Shown in pieces: positions 22,643 through 34,507 of a stretch of 64,000 bases of DNA. The first letter of the stretch is position 1. Each line of letters begins with the position of its first letter. This stretch comes from Morinoia aosen (taxonomy: Eukaryota > Arthropoda > Malacostraca > Amphipoda > Talitridae): contig CM059556.1 in the NCBI GenBank assembly GCA_030386875.1, forward strand, positions 38,356,964 to 38,420,963, given 5' to 3'. The notes under the pieces are model-generated. The model was given only the letters and a program-made list of their open reading frames with translations, was not told where the DNA came from and searched no databases. A program made the translations under genes and the position numbers.

Positions 22643-22871
22643 TTAACACTTTGACTGCGACTGCTAAATATTAAGCTCATCACCAAACTCAAATTTAAAG
22701 TCAAATGTAGTAAACTATAGTGAAAATGCCAAACATGAACTGGATCGTGCCTTCATTTAGCTTTGATCAAGTATTTAAGAAAATTGAATTTATAACTACT
22801 GGTCGGTCAGCAGCATTATGAAAATTACCTCCGTGTACCACCGGTGGCGCACGTCGCAGTCAAAGTGTTAA
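22643..22871. mobile_element. TTAA MITE family 1, intact 229-bp copy
   Basis: TTAACACTTTGACTGCGAC and GTCGCAGTCAAAGTGTTAA are perfect inverted ends carrying the TTAA target site. It interrupts a copy of the ~155-bp tandem repeat, so it inserted after that array formed. The CCACCGGTGG palindrome lies near the right end. Confidence 0.92.
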
Positions 22872-22979
22872 ACAACACTTCTTTAGCCACTGCACAAATT
22901 ACCGGAGAATACCCCCATTTTCGACCTGACGCTAGTACATCCATAGCGCCAAACACGATTAGGAATATTATGCTGATGG

Positions 22980-23212
22980 TAATACTTTGACTGCAGCAGG
23001 TGAAACTGAAGTGTAAGGTTCAACTCTAATTTAGAGTCAACTGTCGTAAATAATGTTGAAAATTGCGAACATTAAATGGATCATGCGCCTTCATTAAGTT
23101 TTCACCAAGTATTCATTCAAATTGAGTTCATGACAACTGGTCGATCAGCAGCATTATGCAAATTTCCAACGTGTACCACCGATGGCTCACGCCGCAGTCA
23201 AAAGTGTTGAGA
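22980..23212. mobile_element. TTAA MITE family 1, degraded copy
   Basis: Same orientation as the copy at 22643: AATACTTTGACTGCAGC on the left and CGCCGCAGTCAAAAGTGTT on the right, with ACTGGTCGATCAGCAGCATT inside. TTAA sites have decayed. Confidence 0.8.
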
Positions 23213-23500
23213 TGTATAATACGAAAACCTAATAGACTGGTGGTCTAATTGTCACTTATATAGGACCTTGCTAGCCCCGGTAAAAACTCCAACCAAAGGA
23301 AGCTTTGCACTCCACTTCGCACCCCAAAAAGGCTAGTTTGCAGCACAGATGACGGTGTGCTGGAGCCTGCAAAGGGCGGAATAATGGCATAGAGGGCAGA
23401 AAATACTGCAATTTCCGTCAAAACGGAACAATGGGCAAGGGTCCATGAGATCGATGGGCGGCAGGCGCATTTTAGGGGCGTGGAGCCGAGCTACAACTGC
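23213..23500. other. Unassigned spacer
   Basis: No gene or repeat recognised. A 60-residue reverse frame is present but unsupported. Confidence 0.35.
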
Positions 23501-23504
23501 TCTT

Positions 23505-23690
23505 GACACGTTCACTGCGATCGGTTAAAGCAAACTGAAGTTTAGTATTCAACTCAAATTTAAATTCAAAAGTTGTTAGAAATGTTATAAACACCAAATA
23601 TTAACTGCGTCCATAAAATACCATTAATTTAACAAGATTGTTAAAACTTTTCCAAACGACCCATCAATGGGTCGTTTCGTAACAGAGAAA
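23505..23690. mobile_element. TTAA MITE family 1b, partial
   Basis: GACACGTTCACTGCGATCGG, TTTAGTATTCAACTCAAAT and CGACCCATCAATGGGTCG match, in reverse, the 43087-43314 copy. The right TTAA is lost. Confidence 0.65.
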
Positions 23691-23872
23691 CTTGAGCACG
23701 ACCCTTATCAATTGGTCATCCCATGCGAATGACGTAGGACAAAAAATGGCATCCGAAATGAGCAAAGAGAGGCACATTCTCGAGTTGTTCGAAAGTCTGA
23801 TGCCGCCGTCAGACACCAGTCACACACCGGCACCAACGAAACACATTCACAACCGTCAATTTTCACGTACAA

Positions 23873-23967
23873 CCCAGTCTAACTTTTTCGCCGCCTAAGC
23901 GATTTAATCACTTATATCACTTCGACGGCGAAAAATATGCATGCAAGCGGCGAAAAGTTAGACTGGG
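23873..23967. mobile_element. Hairpin MITE, 95 bp
   Basis: Outer ends CCCAGTCTAACTTTTTCGCC and GGCGAAAAGTTAGACTGGG are nearly perfect inverted repeats. An inner GCATGCA and GCGATTTAATC core is shared with the 47261 copy. The whole element folds into one stem. Confidence 0.88.
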
Positions 23968-24399
23968 AGGCACCAGTAAATTGATGTTAACAAAACATCT
24001 CGTAACGAGGCTGTTATGGTAAGTGTGGTCCCAAGATTGATCAGTTTTCTTTGCATTATTAGACACGAAGGTGGGTACCTCCGAAAAACCAGCACGGTGA
24101 GACAATACATGTATATGAGTGAGCTTCGAGCGGTGTTGTAAAATGCGCTCAGGGATTTAATTTAAATTCTGTGACAATGCTCTAATAGTTATTCTCTCCG
24201 TGCTAAGCACGCGTTACTGTAAAAGATTTACCAGACTGCTATTTCCTTGCAGTAACGTTCAGTATTCTTCAGTATGGATTGCAATACGGTAATCATCATA
24301 ATTAACACGATGTTTTCTCCCGCTATCATTTGTTGCGCTTTTTCTACAACTCCAAGAGATAGCCAAGAATGAACACAGTATAAGCAACCCAAAACAGTA
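23968..24399. other. Unassigned spacer
   Basis: No gene or repeat family recognised. Confidence 0.35.
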
Positions 24400-24625
24400 T
24401 AACGAAGCTATAGAACTACAGTAAATAGCATAACCAAGCTAATTCCTGAAGATAAAGCTCCTGTAAATAGCATAACCGAGCTATTTCGAGGAAAGAGAAC
24501 TACTGTAAACAGCATAACCAAGCTATTTCCAAAATATAGAGCTTCTATAAATAGCATAACCAAACTATTTCCAGGAAACAGAACTATCGGAAATAGCACA
24601 ACCAAGCTATTTCCAGGAATTTAGG
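24400..24625. repeat. ~47-bp diverged tandem repeat, about 5 copies
   Basis: AAATAGCATAACCAAGCTAT with TTCCAGGAAACAGAACTA, repeated with substitutions (ACAGC, CGAGC) and small indels. Confidence 0.88.
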
Positions 24626-24788
24626 ACAAGAAACCCACACTCACACGCAGGGTAAGAGTGAGCTAACCGGAAACAAAGATTTATTTGTTTGTAACACAAG
24701 CTGGAAAATTAGAAATGATGCCATAACTCGTTCCCTGCTCTCCTGTGCTCCACTTGCACTTCGCTTCTTCTCATAAATATTTTCTTAA

Positions 24789-25026
24789 ACATGTTAACCA
24801 CGTTGATCACCATGTGAGGCACCAGTGGTACACGGAGGGAACTTTCAAACTCCTCACAATGCACTGACCAGTAGTCATAAACTCAATCTTCAAAAATACT
24901 TAATAAAAGTTGAAAGAAGGGACGTCCCAGTTAGTGTTTGTAATTTTCAAAATTTCTTACTACAACTGACTTAAAATTTGAGTTAAATAGCAAACTTTAG
25001 TTTAACCCATGTCGGTTAAGGTGTGA
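24789..25026. mobile_element. TTAA MITE family 1, copy with diverged ends
   Basis: Landmarks GTGGTACACGGAGGGAAC, GACCAGTAGTCATAAACTC and TAACCCATGTCGGTTAAGG lie in family order. TTAA at 24794; the right TTAA is altered. Confidence 0.75.
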
Positions 25027-25115
25027 ACCCGTTGACTACGTTTGTGCGGTTGTTAATTTTCGATTCGTTAAGTCGCGAGTAGCCGAAGTGAAAAACCGAC
25101 TTCGCAGCTCGAATC
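25027..25115. mobile_element. TTAA MITE family 2, end fragment
   Basis: CCGTTGACTACGTTTGTGCGG and CCGACTTCGCAGCTC resemble the end of the 43389-43664 copy. It abuts the preceding MITE. Confidence 0.55.
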
Positions 25116-25399
25116 TTTCTTATCAGTCAAACATGAAAATCCACACAGCCAAAACACATCAGGAGTAACATGTCATAACCTTACACAAGGTTCGTACCCA
25201 TGAAGGGAACACGCGTCAAGTGATGCTTTTGCGCGTCATTACATGTATTTAGAGGGAAATTTATCGAGTTTCACTGCATCGTTACGGTGACTTTCTCAAA
25301 CCAGTACAGCAGCCTCAGGAAGAGGTTCGCCTAGATTTCTGAGCAGAAATTTTCCAGTGACTGGACACGTCTGACCAGGGTCCAGATTTGTGGTACGGC
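25116..25399. other. Unassigned spacer
   Basis: Unique-looking; no gene or element recognised. Confidence 0.35.
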
Positions 25400-25765
25400 A
25401 GCGTACAGGCAAGCGAACAGGCGAACAGACAGGCCGGTGAACAGGCAAAACAGACAGGCCGGTGAACGGGCAAACAGACACGCCGGTGAACGGGCAAACA
25501 GGCAGGCGTGTAGGCGTACAGACAGGCAGATAATAGAAAAACAGACGGACACACAAACAGACTGGCAGACAAGTTGAAAAAAAAAAACAGACAGGCAGAC
25601 AAGTTGAAAAAAAACAGACAGGCATACAAGTTGAAAAAAAAAACAGACAAGCAGACAAGTTGAAAAAAAAAACAGACAAGCAGACAAGTTGAAAAAAACA
25701 GACGAACAGACAAGTTAAAAAGCATATGGACAAACAAACAGACAGACAGACAGGCAGGCGTGCGG
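25400..25765. repeat. Mixed 24-bp and 28-29-bp tandem repeats
   Basis: ACAGACAGGCCGGTGAAC units grade into AAACAGACAGGCAGACAAGT plus an A-run of variable length. All share ACAGACAGGC, so the second type is derived from the first. Confidence 0.9.
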
Positions 25766-25887
25766 GCGTAAGCTGGGGACGTGCTCGGGAGCGCCCGTCC
25801 CCAGCGCGGTATTCGGGTCGATACGGTGCCAGCACTGGCGATACGGTCGATACGTGCCTCGCTGCCACGATATGCTCCTCTCGTACG

Positions 25888-26465
25888 AGTGGGTGGTGAC
25901 AATGGGCCGAGTGGTGACAATGGGACGAGTGGTGACAATCGGCCGAGTGGTGACAATCGGCCGAGTGGTGACAATCGGCCGAGTGGTGACAATGGGCCGA
26001 GTGGTGATAATGGGCCGAGTGGTGACAATGGGCCGAGTGGTGACAATGGACAGAGTGGTGACAATGGACAGAGTGGTGACAATGGGCCGAGTGGTGACAA
26101 TGGACCGAGTGGTGACAATGGACCGAGTGGTGACAATGGACCGAGTGGTGACAATGGACCGAGTGGTGACAATGGGCCGAGTGGTGACAATGGGCCGAGT
26201 GGTGACAATGGGCCGAGTGGTGACAATGGGCCGAGTGGTGACAATGGGCCGAGTGGTGACAACGGGTCGAGTGGTGACAATGGGCCGAGTGGTGACAACG
26301 GGCCGAGTGGTGACAACGGGCCGAGTGGTGACAACGGGCCGAGTGGTGACAACGGGCCGAGTGGTGACAATGGGCCGAGTGGTGACAACAGGTCGAATGG
26401 TGACAATGGTGCACGCGGAGGAGCAAGTGGTGGCAACGTAGCGGGAGGTAATGGGGCAAGTGGTG
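25888..26465. repeat. 18-bp minisatellite (CGAGTGGTGACAATGGGC), about 31 copies
   Basis: The plus strand reads (GPSGDN)n in one frame, a Gly-X-Y cycle like collagen. But the frame has no ATG, no signal peptide and no recognisable flanking domain, so it is treated as a non-coding array. ATCGG, AACGG and GGACA variants form local blocks. Confidence 0.95.
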
Positions 26466-26789
26466 GCAATGGGGCAAGTTGCGTATAGTTAAAAATTTAG
26501 TATTGGTGAAAAAATAGGATAGTTACTAATTTCGTATCTTTCTACTTTAGTACTATTACAGTTATATTGTTAAAAGTGGTGTATGTCACAAATTTTGTAT
26601 TGTTACATATTTCGTATTCTCATGAATTAATCAGCATCGCTCCAAATTCAGCATCGCTTCAAATTCAGCATCGCTTCAAATTCAGTACCGTTGGAAATTC
26701 GCCACAGTGAAACACTGTATCGACACAGGTGCGGGACGCGGTATCAAGTGCGGGCCTGTGGCAGGTCGGACCTTGTCACTAGCGTTAGT
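26466..26789. other. Spacer with a 17-bp short repeat
   Basis: Three to four copies of CAGCATCGCTTCAAATT at about 26631-26695; otherwise nothing recognised. Confidence 0.55.
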
Positions 26790-28215
26790 TAGAGCACAAG
26801 AACACGTACAGGCACGCCGTTAAGGCACTCAATAAAGGCACACAGTACAGACACAAGAACAAGGCACACAGTACAGACACAAGAACAAGGCACACAGTAC
26901 AGACACAAAAACAAGGCACACAGTACAGACACAAAAACAAGGCACACAGTACAGACACAAAAACAAGGCACACAGTACAGGCACAAAAACAAGGCACACA
27001 GTACAGACACAAGAACAAGGCACAGAGTACAGACACAAGAACACGTAGGCACACAGTACAGACACAAGAACACGTAGGCACACAGTACAGACACAAGAAC
27101 ACGTAGGCACAGACACAAGAACAAGGCACACAGTACAGACACAAGAACACGAAGGCACACAGTACAGACACAAGAACACGAAGGCACTCAGTACAGACAC
27201 AAGAACTAGGCACTCAGTACAGACACAAGAACTAGGCACTCAGTACAGACACAAGAACTAGGCACTCAGTACAGACACAAGAACTAGGCACACAATACAG
27301 ACACAAGAACAAGGCACACAGTACAGACACAAGGACACGTAGGCACACAGTACAGACACAAGAACACGTAGGCACACAGTACAGACACAAGAACACGTAG
27401 GCACACAGTACAGACACAAGAACACGTAGGCACACAGTACAGACACAAGAACAAGGCACTCAGTACAGACACAAGAACAAGGCACACAATACAGACACAA
27501 GAACAAGGCACACAGTACAGACACAAGAACACGAAGGCACACAGTACAGACACAAGAACACGAAGGCACACAGTACAGACACAAGAACAAGGCATTCAGT
27601 ACAGACACAAGAACTAGGCACTCAGTACAGACACAAGAACTAGGCACTCAGTACAGACACAAGAACTAGGCACACAATACAGACACAAGAACAAGGCACT
27701 CAGTACAGACACAAGAACAAGGCACACAATACAGACACAAGAACAAGGCACTCAGTACAGACACAAGAACAAGGCACAGAATACAGACACAAGAACAAGG
27801 CACACAATACAGACACAAGAACTAGGCACTCAGTACAGACACAAGAACTAGGCACACAATACAGACACAAGAACAAGGCACACAATACAGACACAAGAAC
27901 AAGGCACACAGTACAGACACAAGAACACGAAGGCACACAGTACAGACACAAGAACAAGGCACTCAGTACAGACACAAGAACTAGGCACACAATACAGACA
28001 CAAGAACTAGGCACACAATACAGACACAAGAACAAGGCACTCAGTACAGACACAAGAACAAGGCACACAGTACAGACACAAGAACAAGGCACACAATACA
28101 GACACAAGAACACGAAGGCACACAGTACAGACACAAGAACACGAAGGCACACAGTACAGACACAAGAACACGAAGGCACACAGTACAGACACGAGAACAC
28201 GAAGGCTCTCAGTAG
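26790..28215. repeat. 26/29-bp minisatellite, about 52 copies
   Basis: Core GGCACACAGTACAGACACAA then GAACAA (26 bp) or GAACACGTA / GAACACGAA (29 bp). The two unit lengths are interspersed and CTCAGT and CACAAT variants form short runs. Reverse frames rich in CLYCVP are artefacts of the repeat. Confidence 0.96.
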
Positions 28216-28734
28216 AGGCACGAGAACATACAGAGACCGCGCACCACACCACAGAACTACGAGCAAAACGCCGTCCTTCCTAGCCCGGCACTTGACACCT
28301 CAGTGCGACAGGCCACAGGTGCCCGCATGGGTAGCACCTCACAGCTCTGCTTGCTCCACCTGTGGGCGTCAGTGTGCTTTGCTTCGCATAGCCTCCGATA
28401 CAATTTTTGACACAAAGACATAACCTTCAACGTAGTTTTCAACGCGCTACCATGGTCTTCAGTGTGTTCAGTGTGGTTGTCAACGTACTGTCATGGTTTT
28501 AAACGTGGTTTTCAACGCACGACCATGGTTTTCAACGTGTATTTGAACACACGGCTATTGCTTTCAACGCACGGCAAAGACTACTGAAATTAATTTCATC
28601 AAAACCTTACAAATGGATTACGATGCAACTTCACTGGAGTGCGGACAAAAGTTGGGAATACAAAAGTTCGGCTAAAACAAATAAATTAAATTTCACCTAC
28701 GTCGTAATGCAAGTAAAAGGATTTTATTAGACGT
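28216..28734. other. Spacer with degenerate ~45-bp repeats
   Basis: GGTTTTCAACGCACGACCAT-like blocks recur about four times at 28430-28575; the remainder is unique-looking without a gene. Confidence 0.55.
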
Positions 28735-29005
28735 TATTTTAAGCTTCCCTAAGAGGAAAAAATAAAGCATTACAAAAAAAGAGAAAAGCTGAAGGCACCA
28801 TTTAGTACGCACTTGAGAGAACGTGGAATCCATGCACAAGGTGCATAGAAATAGCAATTTGAGACAGAAGTTTGTAAAACAAGATAAAACTTGAACTGAG
28901 TAGCAAGCGCTGAAAAACGAGGCAGCAGCGAACCGAAAATTGATGGTCCGTAACAAAACGAAAAACCTATACTATTCCACCAAAGGCACTGCCCACCCAA
29001 CCCTC
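28735..29005 (-). mobile_element. Element A copy 4, truncated
   Basis: It contains AAGGCACCATTTAGTACGC, GAACGTGGAATCCATGCAC and GAACCGAAAATTGATGGTCC but lacks the CCCTGGGAGCGC end block. Confidence 0.8.
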
Positions 29006-30017
29006 AGGTCACGCAAGCAAAACTGAAGAAAGCATATTTCAAAACAGCAACTTGGGCTGAACAACAATACGAACAACACCGCAGCGCAGTAAAATCATCG
29101 AAAAGGAGCCCGCCAGTTTAAAAAAAATTAAGAAAACTGTTTATTTCCAATAAAGACGATACAAAAAAACGTCATTGATTTTCAAACTTGAAATGAAAAA
29201 TAAAAATTAGAAATTTTGCAACAGAACATGAGAGAAATAAGCTCTCCTGACAGCAAACGAGCGCGTCTGTCAGCATGACAGGTGTGCTTCATTCGAAAGA
29301 CGGTCATTTTTTTGGAGCCAGAAGAGATCGCTAGCGGGGAAAACCCCGGCATTTCTTAAACAGCCCAGGCCTTCAAGATAACAGGAAGAGCCGGAATGGG
29401 GAGGATGCTGAAATGGGGAGGCATCATACTATAACGAAGGAGGCTGGGAAGGATGAAGAAACCATAATGAAACACCAGGTGTCTCCTTAAATTTACATAC
29501 AAATAAACGTATACATTTTTGCTTGTAATTTCTCCTATGTTATTACAATGGAAATCTCACGGAACACATTAAATTGCTTGGTCCGTCCTCTCTTTGACGC
29601 TGTTAAAGGATGCACAAGTCTGCCAAATGACCGTCTCAGTGCACGAGTACAAGAATACTTTAATCGCAGGTACTATCAGGATGGATTTATTTGTTGGTCA
29701 TCCATATCTGAAAAATTTGTCCAAAGAAAATATCGAATACCGCCATTTTTGAGGGTCCGTGTACACCAGTGAAAACATGAAGAAGCAAAAAGCTTGTTAC
29801 GGCACTATAACTCTTACGTCAGAGAACACGTTAGAGCACTAATTCAATGCGAAATTGTATATAATCGAAGGTCTGCTTTAAAACGGGATTTTGAAATCTC
29901 CACAGGCTATGAAGGATTTTGAAACGGTTCACAGCATCAGAATTAATTTCTATGTAATCTTTAGATCACACCTCCTTCTCCCAAACCTATAGTGCTCGAG
30001 GTGTGCGCTCATTTAAT
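29006..30017. other. Unassigned 1-kb stretch with one unsupported ATG frame
   Basis: A 74-codon ATG frame at 29548-29772 (MEISRNTLNCLVRPLFDAVK onward) is not in a repeat, but I recognise no domain and see no splice or promoter context. It may be a chance frame or a relic of a coding sequence. Confidence 0.3.
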
Positions 30018-30650
30018 GCGTTAATTAGTGGTATATATGTGCTTCACTAAGTATCATGCATTGCTCATTCAAATACCAGTAACAATGGCTTCCATTTCAT
30101 TGATTTCACAACCGTTATTTAAATTAGACACGTTACAAGTTAATATGTCATTGCGCAGTAAAAATTTTCCCAGCTTGTTGGAAAGGATAAGAATGTGGTC
30201 AAACATTAAAGATGGCTTTTCAATTCCGGCTTCTTCCACCCAAACAGAACCGACCGTAGCAACCGCGGAAACGCAGAGAACGCGGTAAACGACGTAGTGG
30301 TACATATGTGCTCCACACTAAGTATATTGCTGATCCATGTAAAGGCATAAATGCGAAGCATTCAAACTATTTCATGACCTATTTCCAAGTATATTGTAGC
30401 GTACATGGCAAGATTTTAGCGTACATGGCAAGAACGCGTTTGATTGATTTGATTGATTTGATCACATGGTAAGATTTTAGCGTATATGGCAAGATATTAC
30501 CATGCAATCATATATTTCCCCACTGGTTAGAAAGGACGGACGTTCATTCAAGCAGTAAAGGAAGATTTTTATTTCTACTTCTTGCAACCCCAGCCAACAT
30601 AACCCAACCTAACTAACCGGGCAAACGTAGTCTACGCGCCAAAACTTACT
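30018..30650. mobile_element. Two adjoining degraded copies of TTAA MITE family 2
   Basis: The first copy runs from TTAATGCGTTAATTAGTGGT to ACGCAGAGAACGCGGTAAAC (30268-30289). The second begins ACGACGTAGTGGTACATATG at 30289 and ends GCAAACGTAGTCTACGCG near 30645. Both contain the CCGACCGTAGCAACCG or ACCTAACTAACCGGG end block. Confidence 0.65.
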
Positions 30651-30919
30651 TATTGTGGCACACCAACCAACTCCACCCTACTTGCCAGTATTTAGCACCA
30701 CACGGGGCGTGTTTGAGCCGCTTGGCATCACACAGAATCCCGTATTAATACAGAAGTATGTATGAAAATATCGAACAAATACACAACACAAAAAAAGCCG
30801 GGAGGCATCTCACGAGAGCATGACAAGCACTTGCATGTTTCCTAGAGCTTGCTTTGCCGCTCCCGCACCGAACGGAAGTGTCGTCACTCCGTGTGACTCA
30901 CATCGGTTGGTGTCGGCGC
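30651..30919. other. Unassigned spacer
   Basis: No gene or repeat recognised. Confidence 0.35.
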
Positions 30920-33100
30920 ACGTTTTGTGTGTGCCATCCGTTGCATGACTTGATTGTGACGTGACAACGCAGTGTCATAATGTTGTGTGTGCCATCCGTT
31001 GCATGACTTTATTGTGATGTGACAACGCAGTGTCATAATGTTGTGTGTGCCATCCGTTGCATGACTTGATTGTGACGTGACAACGCAGTGTCATAATGTT
31101 GTGTGTGCCATCCGTTGCATGACTTGATTGTGACGTGACAACGCAGTGTCATAATGTTGTGTGTGCCATCCGTTGCATGACTTGATTGTGACGTGACAAC
31201 GCAGTGTCATAATGTTGTGTGTGCCATCCGTTGCATGACTTGATTGTGACGTGACAACGCAGTGTCATAATGTTGTGTGTGCCATCCGTTGCATGACTTT
31301 ATTGTGATGTGACAACGCAGTGTCGTAATGTTGTGTGTGCCATCCGTTGCATGACTTGATTGTGACGTGACAACGCAGTGTCATAATGTTGTGTGTGCCA
31401 TCCGTTGCATGACTTTATTGTGATGTGACAACGCAGTGTCATAATGTTGTGTGTGCCATCCGTTGCATGACTTGATTGTGACGTGACAACGCAGTGTCAT
31501 AATGTTGTGTGTGCCATCCGTTGCATGACTTGATTGTGACGTGACAACGCAGTGTCATAATGTTGTGTGTGCCATCCGTTGCATGACTTTATTGTGATGT
31601 GACAACGCAGTGTCATAATGTTGTGTGTGCCATCCGTTGCATGACTTGATTGTGACGTGACAACGCAGTGTCATAATGTCGTGTGTGCCATCCGTTGCAT
31701 GACTTTATTGTAACGTGACAACGCAGTGTCATAATGTTGTGTGTGCCATCCGTTGCATGGCTTGATTGTGACGTGACAACGCAGTGTCATAATGTTGTGT
31801 GTGCCATCCGTTGCATGACTTGATTGTGACGTGACAACGCAGTGTCATAATGTTGTGTGTGCCATCCGTTGCATGGCTTGATTGTGACGTGACAACGCAG
31901 TGTCATAATGTTGTGTGTGCCATCCGTTGCATGGCTTGATTGTGACGTGACAACGCAGTGTCATAATGTTGTGTGTGCCATCCGTTGCATGACTTGATTG
32001 TGACGTGACAACGCAGTGTCATAATGTTGTGTGTGCCATCCGTTGCATGACTTTATTGTGACGTGACAACGCAGTGTCATAATGTTGTGTGTGCCATCTG
32101 TGGCAGGACTTTATTGTGACGTGACAACGCAGTGTCATAATGTTGTGTGTGCCATCTGTGGCAGGACTTGATTGTGACGTGACAACGCAGTGTCATAATG
32201 TTGTGTGTGCCATCTGTGGCAGGACTTTATTGTGACGTGACAACGCAGTGTCATAATGTTGTGTGCCATCTGTGGCAGGACTTTATTGTGACGTGACAAC
32301 GCAGTGTCATAATGTTGTGTGTGCCATCTGTGGCAGGACTTTATTGTGACGTGACAACGCAGTGTCATAATGTTGTGTGTGCCATCTGTGGCAGGACTTG
32401 ATTGTGACGTGACAACGCAGTGTCATAATGTTGTGTGTGCCATCTGTGGCAGGACTTGATTGTGACGTGACAACGCAGTGTCATAATGTTGTGTGTGCCA
32501 TCTGTGGCAGGACTTGATTGTGACGTGACAACGCAGTGTCATAATGTTGTGTGTGCCATCTGTGGCAGGACTTTATTGTGACGTGACAACGCAGTGTCAT
32601 AATGTTGTGTGTGCCATCTGTGGCAGGACTTTATTGTGAAATGACAACGCCGTGTCATAATGTTGGGCGTGCCATCTGTGGCAGGACTTTATTGTGACGT
32701 GACAACGCAGTGTCCTAATGTTGTGTGTGCCATCTGTGGCAGGACTTTATTGTGACGTGACAACGCAGTGTCATAATGTTGTGTGTGCCATCTGTGGCAG
32801 GACTTTATTGTGACGTGACAACGCAGTGTCATAATGTTGTGTGTGCCATCCGTTGCAGGACTTGATTGTGACGTGACAACGCAGTGTCATAATGTTGTGT
32901 GTGCCATCTGTGGCAGGACTTTATTGTGACGTGACAACGCAGTGTCATAATGTTGTGTGTGCCATCTGTGGCAGGACTTTATTGTGACGTGACAACGCAG
33001 TGTCATAATGTTGTGTGTGCCATCCGTTGCAGGACTTGATTGTGACGTGACAACGCAGTGTCATCATATTGTGTGTGCCATTTGTGGCAGGACTTTCTCG
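30920..33100. repeat. 58-bp satellite-like array, about 37 copies
   Basis: The unit carries TTGTGTGTGCCATCCGTTGC, ATGACTTGATTGTGACGTGA and CAACGCAGTGTCATAATG. The left half (to about 32080) uses CCGTTGCATGA; the right half uses CTGTGGCAGGA, with CCGTTGCAGGA intermediates near 32850 and 33030. This is the largest array in the window. Confidence 0.97.
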
Positions 33101-33164
33101 TGATATAACCATAAGATATCTCGTGTAACAAAATAATATTATTGAAAAAATATTATTATTGTGT

Positions 33165-33497
33165 TTTCTAACCCCAAAAAAGAATTCCCAGTAGAGGAAG
33201 GAAGAAGGCATTATTTAGTATGAAATAAAGAGAACTATCAAACAAGATGTGTCCCCCTACACACAGTGTATAAAAACAGCTAGAATATAAGTTGATGATA
33301 TGCGCTAAAAATTTTCGACAAAGTAATATGTAATGAAAAACAGGACATCAGTGAACTGGAAAGAACATAGTTGGTAACAAAACAAAAAAGCTATTTTATT
33401 CCAACGAATGAAGGCCTACCTAATGTTCAGTTCGGGACCTCACATCCCACCCTTAATTCGGATACACGCGATAGCTGCATCCGCCTCAGGGGTGTAG
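33165..33497 (-). mobile_element. Element A copy 5
   Basis: Diverged copy, from CTAACCCCAAAAAAGAATTC to CCGCCTCAGGGG. Its 5' end (right side) abuts the 30-bp array within about 12 bp. Confidence 0.8.
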
Positions 33498-33508
33498 GAG
33501 GAGAGCTG

Positions 33509-34165
33509 TGAACATGACACGCTGTGCCACACTCACTGTGAACATGACACGCTGTGCCACACTCACTGTGAACATGACATGCTGTGCCACACTCACTGTG
33601 AACATGACACGCTGTGCCACACTCACTGTGAACATGACACGCTGTGCCACACTGACTGTGAACATGACACGCTGCGCCACACTGACTGTGAACATGACAC
33701 GCTGCGCCACACTCACTGTGAACACGACACGCTGTGCCACACTCACTGTGAACATGACACGCTGCGCCACACTCACTGTGACTATGACACGCTGTGCCAC
33801 ACTCACTGTGAACATGACACGCTGCGCCACACTCACTGTGAACACGACACGCTGTGCCACACTCACTTTGAACATGACACGCTGTGCCACACTGACTGTG
33901 AACATGACACGCTGCGCCACACTCACTGTGAACACGACACGCTGCGCCACACTCACTGTGAACACGACACGCTGTGCCACACTCACTGTGAACATGACAC
34001 GCTGTGCCACACTCACTGTGAACATGACACGCTGTGCCACACTCACTGTGAACATGACACGCTGTGCCACACTCACTGTGAACATGACACGCTGTGCCAC
34101 ACTCACTGTGAACATGACACGCTGCGCCACACTCACTGTGAACACGACACGCTGTGTGACACTAT
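33509..34165. repeat. 30-bp minisatellite, about 22 copies
   Basis: Unit AACATGACACGCTGTGCCAC then ACTCACTGTG, in exact 30-bp register. TGCGCC, AACACG and ACTGACT variants recur. It starts just after an element A terminus. Confidence 0.97.
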
Positions 34166-34507
34166 AAACATGACATATGCTGTACATGACCTGTGAATAT
34201 GACAACTACAAACATATAACGTCCAACATGACAAGTGGATATATATGACCCGCAAACACGACACGGGTCAGATGACACGTGCAACATGACCTACAAACAT
34301 GAGCAACATGACCTGTGATAATGGCATCAAATAACTACAGCATAAAACTTTACGCACTGACATTACTGAGCCTATGTGCGCACAATACGCACATGGCACA
34401 CGGCATGCGCGCTCACGCACGTGATGCGTGTGCGTGTAGAGAACGTTCATTGCAATCACAATATGCAGGATTTGGAGTGCGAGTACGGGTGCTCTGTGCA
34501 CCGACTG
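34166..34507. other. Spacer with loose ACATGAC repeats
   Basis: Degenerate derivatives of the preceding array (CATGACCTG, CAACATGAC) to about 34320, then unique-looking sequence. Confidence 0.5.

Noticed and set aside
29548-29772. 74-codon ATG frame in non-repetitive DNA
   Set aside because: No recognisable domain, splice context or promoter; within the range of chance frames.
30920-33100. CRISPR-like regular repeats
   Set aside because: Units are contiguous with no variable spacers; the context is eukaryotic.
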